Under the pieces are notes generated by a model. That model did not search any database. It worked only from the letters and a program-made list of their open reading frames with translations, and was not told where the DNA came from. A stretch of 9,583 nucleotides of DNA from Ruminococcus sp. (GTDB lineage Bacteria; Bacillota; Clostridia; Oscillospirales; Ruminococcaceae), in NCBI GenBank assembly GCA_017544125.1, contig JAFYET010000345.1:1-9583 (forward strand). The letters run 5' to 3'. The translations under genes were made by a program, and so were the position numbers. Positions 1 through 5,664 of this stretch are shown in pieces. Positions within the stretch are counted from its first letter, which is position 1. Every line of letters starts with the position of its first letter.

Positions 1-131
1 AAGCCAGTTCGTAGATTGATTCAATTTTCCATAGGGGCTTTTTTGTGCTGTACGCACAATGTGGGGCGGTTCAAGATGTTCTTCGGGGTGTTGTTTGTAG
101 TATTCATTATTCACGGAGCAGCGAAGCTGTG
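1..131. other. Left-edge intergenic segment, repeat-like
   Basis: No convincing gene is seen here. The stretch lies downstream of the minus-strand GTPase gene, but no intrinsic terminator with a T-run in the minus direction is visible. There is a perfect 6-bp inverted repeat at 43-59 (TTGTGC, TGTAC, GCACAA), flanked on the plus strand by a run of T before it. The words TATTCATTATT at about 109-119 match the same words near 3515-3525 and resemble the period-7 repeats elsewhere in the window. One minus-strand frame is open to the window edge and reads like protein (for example EPPHIVRTAQKSPYGK). I suspect a dispersed repeat rather than a gene. Confidence 0.4.
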
Positions 132-2696
132 CTACAGCCTGTCCATTATCTCACGCACAGCCTTTTGTGCTGCATCGACTTCAAGCTCAAACTCGTGGGC
201 GGAAACTCTCATCGCCCCGCCGCCTAAGATTATCACCTGCTCTAATCTGTCAGATGTGGCAACACGAACACGGTGGTCTTTTGACAGCTTGTGTGCTGTG
301 CGCTCAATGTAGGTGTCGGCGGTCTCAGCCTCCTTGGTGTAGACTACCGAAATGCCGCTGTGCTGCTCCACCTCACGGTGGTCGCCCTTTACACGGTAGG
401 CATCAAACACCACGATAAGCTCGCACTGCATAAAGCCCCTGTAATTCGCCATTATGTTTATAAGCTCGGAGCGGGCAAGGTCAAGGCTCTTTTCACTCAG
501 CTTCTTTAACCGCTCCCAGGAATAGATGATGTTATACCCGTCAACGAGTATATACAAAGGTCCTTTCGGCACGGGGCGGGGCTTTTTGTTATCAGCCTTT
601 GGCGGGTCTTTGGGGGTGTGCAGCTTGGCGTTTTCCTTACGCTCTATCTTGCCGTAGGTGCGCTCAAATATCTGCATAAGCTCCTCATCTGCCGCTGCCC
701 GTCTGACAAATGACTGCGCCCTTGCCTGTATCTCCTCTGCCTGCTCATCAAGGGTCTTTTTCGGCTCGTCCTTTATGTGCATATATTCATTCGCTTCGTT
801 CCACGGCACGCTATGCCCTGCCCCGTGTGAGCAGAACACCGAATCTGCTGTGTTGACGGTATCGCTGTCGGGGTCGTAGCCTATGCGCTCTATCACCTCA
901 TCGGGGTTCCTGCACAGGTCATACCCGTCGGCATTGGTGAAAAGCCGCCCCAAGCCCTTTGTATAAGCCGCCACCTCGGTGTGGTAAAACCTAAGCGCCG
1001 CTACGGGGGCACGGCCTGTTATAACAGCCTCATCGCCCTGGGTCTCGGGCGGTTCGGCAGTGCCGCCGAAGGTGTCAATATCGGTAAGCGCACGCCCGAC
1101 ACACGCCGCCGGTATCTCCAGCCTGAATGAATAGTAAGGCTCGAGCAGAATGCTCTTAGCATAGCGCAGCCCCTGCCTTACCGCACGGTAGGTCGCCTGC
1201 CTGAAATCGCCGCCCTCGGTGTGCTTCAGGTGAGCTCGCCCTGCGGTGAAGGTCATCTTCATATCGGTTATGGGCGAGCGGGTGAGCACGCCCTTGTGTA
1301 TGCGCTCTCTTAAATGAGTGAGTATCAGGCGCTGCCAGTTTTTCGCAAGCAGGTCGGTGCTGCAATCTGAGTCAAAGGAAAGCCCGCTGCCCCTCGGCAT
1401 AGGCTCAAGCCGCAGATGTACCTCGGCGTAGTGCCTAAGCGGCTCAAAATGCCCGGCACCCATGACGGGAGCTTCTATCGTCTCACGGTAAGCTATGCGC
1501 CCCTCGCCGAATGATGCTTCTATGCCGAAGCGCTCGAGTATGCGGCGCTTGAGCACTTCAAGCTGCACCTCGCCCATGAGCGAAACATACAGCTGCCTTG
1601 TCTGCTCATCGTAGCCGGCGTTGAGTGAGGGGTCTTCATCTTCGAGGGTCTTTAAGGCACGCAGCATTACGTGGTCGTCCACCCCCTCGGGAGGTATCAC
1701 CGCATAGGTAAGCACAGGCTCCAAAACAGGGGCTTCGCTCTCATGCGCAGCGCCAAGTGCCTGCCCCACGCTGACGGCAGAAAGCCCTATCACCGCACAC
1801 ACCTGCCCCGGGACAGCCGTATCGGTGTTTTGATACTTCTCTCCGCTGTATATGCGTATGCGGCTTATCTTTTCTGAATACTCATTGCCCTCTTTGTCGG
1901 TATAGGATATCACATCACGAACGCTTATGCTGCCGCCCGTTATGCGCATATGTGTGAGCCTTGCGCCCGAGCCGTCGTCGGTTATTGTATACACCCTTGC
2001 GCCGAACTCATCGCTGCCCTTTGGCAGAGTGACAAGCGAGCAAAGCCCGTCAAGCAGCTTTTCTATGCCCGTGAGCTTCAAAGCCGAACCGAAAAAGCAG
2101 GGTATCAGCTCCCTTGCGGCGACAGCTTGCTTTACTGCCTCGTCCGTGACATCGCCCATTTCAAGATACTGTTCCATAAGGCTCTCGCTGGTGACAGAGA
2201 GGGCTTCAAGAAGCTCTTCCCTCGGCTGCGTCATATCAACGCACCCCTGCGAGAGCTTAGCCTGACAGGAGCGCAGCGCAAAGCCCTTATCAGCGCCCGG
2301 CATATCCGTCTTGTTGACAAACACTATCGTCGGCACGTTATAACGCTTTAAAAGCCGCCATAGGGTGCGGGTATGGCTCTGCACGCCGTCAACGGCGCTT
2401 ACCACCAGCACCGCCGCATCTATGACAGAGAGGGTGCGCTCGGTCTCCCCCGAAAAGTCAACGTGACCCGGTGTGTCAAGCAGCGTGAACGAGGTATCTC
2501 CCCACTCAAAGACAGCCTGCTTTGAGAATATGGTTATGCCCCTGTCACGCTCAATGGGGTCGTTATCCAAAAATGCGTCCTTATGGTCTACACGCCCGAG
2601 CTTGCGTATAGCACCCGATTTATATAATATCGCCTCGGAAAGCGTCGTCTTGCCCGAATCGACATGGGCAAGCACAGCAATGACGGAATGGGTCAT
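132..2696 (-). CDS. Tet(M)/EF-G-like ribosomal GTPase fused to a YacP/Rae1-like NYN nuclease domain
   Basis: This 854-residue cytoplasmic protein has two parts. Residues 1 to about 645 form a translational GTPase of the ribosomal-protection type: P-loop AHVDSGKT (10-17), switch RGIT (52-55), DTPGH (74-78) and NKTD (128-131), then EF-G-like domains II to V. The conserved C-terminal signature SVFCSHGAG is at 619-627. A charged, Lys/Pro-rich linker (about 645-712) leads to a YacP/NYN domain (713-854) with VDGYN (D719, N722), VFDAY (D765), ADTY (D794) and TSD (D816), the acidic residues expected of an active nuclease. Tet(M)-type proteins are about 640 aa, so the extra 200 are the linker and nuclease. 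Known families: Tet(M) binds the ribosomal A-site side and B. subtilis Rae1 (YacP) cleaves mRNA in the A site. A joint role in ribosome rescue or mRNA cleavage is my inference, and tetracycline resistance is not shown. The ATG has an excellent SD (GAAAGGAG, 2703-2710) six bases upstream. Confidence 0.9.
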   Translation of the reverse strand: MTHSVIAVLAHVDSGKTTLSEAILYKSGAIRKLGRVDHKDAFLDNDPIERDRGITIFSKQAVFEWGDTSFTLLDTPGHVDFSGETERTLSVIDAAVLVVSAVDGVQSHTRTLWRLLKRYNVPTIVFVNKTDMPGADKGFALRSCQAKLSQGCVDMTQPREELLEALSVTSESLMEQYLEMGDVTDEAVKQAVAARELIPCFFGSALKLTGIEKLLDGLCSLVTLPKGSDEFGARVYTITDDGSGARLTHMRITGGSISVRDVISYTDKEGNEYSEKISRIRIYSGEKYQNTDTAVPGQVCAVIGLSAVSVGQALGAAHESEAPVLEPVLTYAVIPPEGVDDHVMLRALKTLEDEDPSLNAGYDEQTRQLYVSLMGEVQLEVLKRRILERFGIEASFGEGRIAYRETIEAPVMGAGHFEPLRHYAEVHLRLEPMPRGSGLSFDSDCSTDLLAKNWQRLILTHLRERIHKGVLTRSPITDMKMTFTAGRAHLKHTEGGDFRQATYRAVRQGLRYAKSILLEPYYSFRLEIPAACVGRALTDIDTFGGTAEPPETQGDEAVITGRAPVAALRFYHTEVAAYTKGLGRLFTNADGYDLCRNPDEVIERIGYDPDSDTVNTADSVFCSHGAGHSVPWNEANEYMHIKDEPKKTLDEQAEEIQARAQSFVRRAAADEELMQIFERTYGKIERKENAKLHTPKDPPKADNKKPRPVPKGPLYILVDGYNIIYSWERLKKLSEKSLDLARSELINIMANYRGFMQCELIVVFDAYRVKGDHREVEQHSGISVVYTKEAETADTYIERTAHKLSKDHRVRVATSDRLEQVIILGGGAMRVSAHEFELEVDAAQKAVREIMDRL

Positions 2697-2722
2697 ATGG
2701 GGCTCCTTTCAATGCAAAATTT

Positions 2723-2897
2723 ATAATGCATAATTCATAATGCATAATGCATAATTGTGGAATCGCCTTCGGCGATGAGATGCCCATACGGGCAACCGCC
2801 TGCGGCGGTAATTGTTAATTATCAATTGCGGCGCAAGCCGCTTTCAGATATGTCGGCGTAAGCTGACACCTTAATAATGCATTATGAATTATTATAA
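2723..2897. repeat. MITE-like heptamer-bounded element, copy 1 (hairpin-rich)
   Basis: The left arm has five period-7 units: ATAATGC 2723-2729, ATAATTC 2730-2736, ATAATGC 2737-2743, ATAATGC 2744-2750, ATAATTG 2751-2757. The right arm (2872-2897) contains the inverse, with a perfect 16-bp inverted match (ATAATTCATAATGCAT at 2730-2745). Between them sit tight hairpins: ATCGCC/GGCGAT (2762-2776), TGCCC/GGGCA (2781-2794), ACCGCC/GGCGGT (2795-2809), AATTG/CAATT (2810-2827), GCGGC/GCCGC (2828-2841) and TGTCGGC/GCTGACA (2851-2868). It shares its architecture and junction words with the element at 5476-5664. It has no ORF of its own and would be transcribed as the 5' leader of the GTPase gene. Confidence 0.75.
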
Positions 2898-2919
2898 CAC
2901 ATTTATCCCCTTACGTCAA
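2891..2919 (-). promoter_or_regulatory. Promoter of the GTPase-NYN fusion gene
   Basis: On the minus strand, TTGACG (2914-2919) and TATAAT (2891-2896) are separated by exactly 17 bp, a near-consensus sigma-A promoter. Transcription would start near 2884, giving a leader of about 190 nt before the ATG at 2696. The -10 box lies in the outer right arm of the repeat element, so the repeat appears to supply part of the promoter. Confidence 0.8.
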
Positions 2920-2976
2920 ACGCCGATGTAGCAAATAAGAACCGACCCGCATAATATATACTGCTCCCCGTTTAAA

Positions 2977-3009
2977 CAGCTGATAACGGTCAATACTAAT
3001 ATCAGGCTG
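2977..3009 (+). promoter_or_regulatory. Inverted repeat just upstream of mazF
   Basis: CAGCTGATA (2977-2985) is matched by the inverted TATCAGGCTG (3000-3009) with one bulged base and a 14-nt loop. It lies 25 bp before the mazF ATG. It could be an operator or an RNA hairpin. A weak promoter candidate overlaps it (TTTAAA 2971-2976, ACTAAT 2995-3000), and another -10-like TATACT is at 2957-2962 without a good -35. No strong mazF promoter can be assigned. Confidence 0.35.
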
Positions 3010-3033
3010 CAAACATGAAACGGAGGTATCATT

Positions 3034-3381
3034 ATGACATCATCGGTACAAAGAGGAGAGATATATTACGCCGACTTAAGCCCTGTTGTCGGCTCAGAGC
3101 AGGGCGGGCTCAGACCTGTACTTATAGTTCAGAATGACGTAGGCAACAAGCACTCGCCCACCGTCATCGCCGCTGCCATAACCTCACGGCACGACAAGGC
3201 GAGACTACCCACACACATCGAGATAGGCGGCAGGGGCTGCGGGCTTTCAAGAGACAGCGTGGTGCTGCTCGAACAGATACGCACCCTTGACAAGCGCCGT
3301 CTGCGTGAGCGAATGGGCAAGCTCGACAGCCGTGCCATGAACGAGATAAACTCGGCACTGACTATCAGCTTCGGGCTTTGA
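3034..3381 (+). CDS. mazF: MazF/EndoA-type mRNA endoribonuclease (toxin)
   Basis: This 115-residue protein belongs to the MazF/PemK family and closely resembles B. subtilis EndoA (NdoA), sharing [13 protein letters not shown] and RPVLIVQND. The family cuts single-stranded mRNA at short motifs. The catalytic pair known from EndoA (Arg25, Thr48) is present here as R27 (GGLRPVL) and T50 (AAAIT), so the protein is probably active. Length is normal (EndoA is 116 aa). The ATG has GGAGG at 3022-3026, seven bases upstream. MazF toxins normally follow a MazE/CopG-type antitoxin gene. None is seen: the 337 bp upstream is intergenic and the next gene there is the divergent GTPase. The antitoxin is either elsewhere or lost. 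No T-run terminator follows; a hairpin cluster starts at the stop codon. Confidence 0.92.
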   Translation: MTSSVQRGEIYYADLSPVVGSEQGGLRPVLIVQNDVGNKHSPTVIAAAITSRHDKARLPTHIEIGGRGCGLSRDSVVLLEQIRTLDKRRLRERMGKLDSRAMNEINSALTISFGL

Positions 3382-3467
3382 GGGGAACCCCCTCTGCCTG
3401 CTTTGCAGGCATCTCCCCTATGGGGAGAGTTTGGGGTAGCTTTCCGGGTATCAACATAGTTGATACC
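3381..3467. repeat. Hairpin cluster after mazF
   Basis: Four compact inverted repeats follow one another: AGGGG/CCCCT (3381-3393), TGCCTGC/GCAGGCA (3395-3411), TCTCCCC/GGGGAGA (3412-3428) and GGTATCAAC/GTTGATACC (3447-3467), each with a 3-nt loop. The first begins in the mazF stop codon. No T-run follows any of them, so they are not classical intrinsic terminators, though they may protect or end the mazF mRNA. They lack the heptamer arms of the other two elements. Confidence 0.6.
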
Positions 3468-3718
3468 TGCCCCCCAAGCCCCCTTCGGTAATGCACCCCG
3501 CAGTTTTATTCTTCACTATTCATTATTTCTCCCCACACCCCTTCGGTCACGCCAATTCGGGCGTATATCTTGCTCGATAAATCTCAATTTGCATACTAAA
3601 CCGCAATGTATCAAACTAAAGCATATTTTGTTCCATTTGTATAAATACTACGGTCACAAATTGTACAGTTCGCTACCGGCGCACAAATAATTGATTAAAA
3701 AATCAAGCAAAGAGCATA
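3468..3718. other. Gene-free stretch before the EAL gene
   Basis: No credible gene is seen. The segment starts GC-rich and turns AT-rich toward the promoter. It holds a degenerate repeat word TATTCATTATT (about 3515-3525), a small hairpin CGCC/GGCG (3550-3563), and a perfect inverted repeat TTGATT-AAAA-AATCAA (3691-3706) that ends 12 bp before the -35 box of the EAL gene and could be a regulator site. Confidence 0.45.
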
Positions 3719-3747
3719 TTGATTTGTGGAAAAAAATGTGATATAAT
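3719..3747 (+). promoter_or_regulatory. Promoter of the GGDEF/EAL gene
   Basis: TTGATT (3719-3724) and TATAAT (3742-3747) are 17 bp apart, and a TG dinucleotide (3739-3740) makes an extended -10. Start of transcription is expected near 3754. An inverted repeat ATATAAT-GA-ATTATAT (3741-3756) overlaps the -10 and the start, and could bind a regulator or simply reflect AT-rich symmetry. Confidence 0.75.
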
Positions 3748-3812
3748 GAATTATATAGTTGTTTTAATAACTGATCGACGTATAAATATATGTATAAAAC
3801 GGAGGAGCCTGA

Positions 3813-5474
3813 ATGGATACCAATTTCTATATCCTCTTTGAGAAATTCTTAGAAACGATAATAGATATGCGTGAGGTAGATCTTGAAAACCTCGACGATG
3901 TTATAACACCCCTATGCGATTATCTCGGTATTAGCAGGATAACTGTCTGCTTTTATCAGAACCCCCGTGCCGAGAAGTTTGAGACCGGCAGGACGGTAGT
4001 TCCCCACGACACGGGCGAGGAGTGCATACCCGTGCTCGTTGACAGGATAGTCACCGAGACTATGAGCGTAACAAAGATAACTACATACAAAAGTGCTTCC
4101 ACCCCCGAGTGGAGCGAGGATACTAAGCACAATGCACTTCTCTTTACCAAGATGATGATGCTCGCTGTCAGCAGAAGCTCGCTTTTGCAGGTGGCAAAAA
4201 GGCGCACTTTCTATGATGATGACGGGTATTTAAACATCAACTACTTTATAAAGAAAATAGAGAGCGACGGTCCCCAGGGGCTGTTAAAGGGCAATGCGGT
4301 AGTGTTCTTCAACCTGCGGCACTTTACACTTGTAAACCAGCAGATAGGCCGTGACAGGGGCACTGCGGTAATGCACGGCTTTATTGAAAAGCTAACAGCC
4401 ATTGTCGGCGATGACGGGTATGTGTGCCGCATGGGCGGTGACAACTTCATTGCGGTGATAGCCCTTTCAAAGCTCGATGAGAGCATTGAGCATATAAGGG
4501 GCTGTGCTGTTCCCTACAACTCCTACGGCGACAGGATAATGATATACGCCACCGCAGGCGTTTTCGTTATGGACGACAGCTTTGTATACCACTCCCCCTC
4601 CAGCGTGCTTGACAGGGTAATGCCCGCAGCGCAGGAGGCAAGAGTAGGCGGCATGGAGGAGATAGTGTTCTTCAGCCCCAAGATGGAGCTTGCAAAGGAC
4701 AAGATAATGCGCCTGCAGAGGCTTTTCCCGCAGGCTCTGGAAAACGGCGAGTTCCTTATCTACTACCAGCCCAAGGTGGAGATACGCACAGGCAGGCTGG
4801 TGGGTGCAGAGGCGCTCTGCCGCTGGCTGCACGAGGGCGAGCTGATAAACCCCGACAGCTTCATACCTACCTATGAGCAGAGCATGGACATATGCAAGCT
4901 GGATTTCTATATGCTCGAACACGTATGCAAGGACATGAGAAAGTGGCTAAACGACGGCAGAGACATAGTGCCCATATCGGTAAACCTCTCACGCAAGCAC
5001 ATGATGGATATCGACCTGGTCGATAACATAATAAGCCTGATAGATGGCTACGGCATACCCCACAAATACATAGAGATAGAGCTTACCGAGACAACCACCG
5101 ACGTTGAGTTCAAGGACTTAAAGCGTGTGGTAAGCGCATTGCACAATGCGGGCTTTTCCACGGCTGTTGATGACTTCGGCATAGGCTATTCATCGCTCAA
5201 CCTCATAAGCGAGATGCCCTGGAACGTCATCAAGATAGACAAGAGCCTTATTCCCGACGGTCCCCAGGACAGGCGTGGGGTAATGTTCTCACACGTTGTC
5301 AACATGGCAAAGGAAATGGGTCTTGAATGCATAGCCGAGGGCGCAGAAACTCAGGAGCAGATAGATTCTATGCTTGCCCACGGCTGCGAGATAGTGCAGG
5401 GCTTCTACTTTGACAAGCCTCTGCCCAAAGCCACCTTCATCGAGCGCCTGACCACGGGAGGATATGGGCTCTGA
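3813..5474 (+). CDS. EAL-domain c-di-GMP phosphodiesterase with a degenerate GGDEF domain
   Basis: This 553-residue protein has no membrane segment. Residues 1 to about 130 are an unassigned, possibly GAF-like sensor region. Residues 135-290 are GGDEF-like but decayed: the signature is MGGDNF (207-212), with N211 in place of the catalytic Glu, N167 where the metal-binding Asp should be, and no RxxD inhibitory site. Residues 300-550 are an EAL domain with the whole active-site set: E333 (EAL), N391 (VNLS), E423/E426 (ELTE), D453 and D454 (DDFG), K474/K477 (KIDK), E509 (AEGAE) and Q529 (QGFYF). The likely job is hydrolysis of c-di-GMP to pGpG, with the GGDEF part as a sensor or GTP-binding regulator (inference). 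SD GGAGGAG (3801-3807) is well placed. It is a single-gene unit ending at the terminator at 5562-5601, convergent with the WYL operon. Confidence 0.92.
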   Translation: MDTNFYILFEKFLETIIDMREVDLENLDDVITPLCDYLGISRITVCFYQNPRAEKFETGRTVVPHDTGEECIPVLVDRIVTETMSVTKITTYKSASTPEWSEDTKHNALLFTKMMMLAVSRSSLLQVAKRRTFYDDDGYLNINYFIKKIESDGPQGLLKGNAVVFFNLRHFTLVNQQIGRDRGTAVMHGFIEKLTAIVGDDGYVCRMGGDNFIAVIALSKLDESIEHIRGCAVPYNSYGDRIMIYATAGVFVMDDSFVYHSPSSVLDRVMPAAQEARVGGMEEIVFFSPKMELAKDKIMRLQRLFPQALENGEFLIYYQPKVEIRTGRLVGAEALCRWLHEGELINPDSFIPTYEQSMDICKLDFYMLEHVCKDMRKWLNDGRDIVPISVNLSRKHMMDIDLVDNIISLIDGYGIPHKYIEIELTETTTDVEFKDLKRVVSALHNAGFSTAVDDFGIGYSSLNLISEMPWNVIKIDKSLIPDGPQDRRGVMFSHVVNMAKEMGLECIAEGAETQEQIDSMLAHGCEIVQGFYFDKPLPKATFIERLTTGGYGL

Positions 5475-5475
5475 C

Positions 5476-5664
5476 TAATGCATAATTCATAATGTATAAT
5501 GCATAATTATGGAGTCGCCCTGCGGGCGACGGATTTAATAATCTTTGTATATTACAAAAATCACCCCGAAGAAATAAACTTCGGGGTGTAACTATTTTTT
5601 TAGATATATCCGCCGTAAGGCGGATACAATAATTATGCATTATGCATTTTGCATTATGCATTAT
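5476..5664. repeat. MITE-like heptamer-bounded element, copy 2 (terminator inside)
   Basis: The left arm (5476-5509) is a period-7 array (TAATGC, ATAATTC, ATAATGT, ATAATGC, ATAATTA). The right arm (5630-5664) is its inverse (TAATTAT, GCATTAT, GCATTTT, GCATTAT, GCATTAT). Over 34 bp the arms are inverted copies with three mismatches. Inside are the hairpin GTCGCCC/GGGCGAC (5514-5530), a terminator hairpin, and the hairpin TATCCGCC-GTAA-GGCGGATA (5607-5626). The stretch ATAATTATGGAGTCGCC (5503-5519) differs from 2751-2767 at two positions, so the two elements are one family. The left arm starts one base after the EAL stop, and the right arm contains the WYL stop codon. Confidence 0.8.
5562..5601. 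terminator. Bidirectional intrinsic terminator
   Basis: A perfect 10-bp stem, CACCCCGAAG (5562-5571) and CTTCGGGGTG (5579-5588), with a 7-nt loop, is followed on the plus strand by a run of seven T (5595-5601). On the minus strand it is followed by a T-run (AAAAA at 5556-5560 on the plus strand). It can end both the EAL transcript and the convergent DUF896-WYL transcript. Confidence 0.88.

Noticed and set aside
16..312. Plus-strand open frame of 98 codons at the left edge
   Set aside because: It runs antisense into the end of the GTPase gene, has no SD and no family resemblance.
1927..2351. Overlapping plus-strand frames of 112 and 133 codons
   Set aside because: Both lie opposite the conserved GTPase domain and are shadow frames of GC-rich coding DNA.
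132..2696. Acquired tetracycline resistance gene
   Set aside because: The GTPase part is related to Tet(M) but diverged, carries an extra nuclease domain and lies in what looks like ordinary chromosomal context without a nearby transfer module; resistance cannot be claimed from sequence.
2700..2790. Minus-strand frame starting MGISSPKAIPQ in the GTPase leader, considered as a leader peptide
   Set aside because: It simply reads through hairpin and heptamer repeats and out of frame into the GTPase gene; no SD and no stop or stall arrangement near a terminator.
2723..2897. CRISPR-like array or origin iterons
   Set aside because: The repeated units are 7 bp with no spacers, arranged as inverted arms around hairpins; no cas, rep or DnaA-box context.
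3460..3690. Plus-strand frame of 76 codons between mazF and the EAL gene
   Set aside because: No SD; it covers part of a hairpin and AT-rich spacer and its composition is not protein-like. Also not a plausible antitoxin, since it lies downstream of mazF without coupling.
4467..4922. Minus-strand frame of 151 codons inside the EAL gene
   Set aside because: It is antisense to the conserved GGDEF/EAL coding frame and has no SD or known motif.
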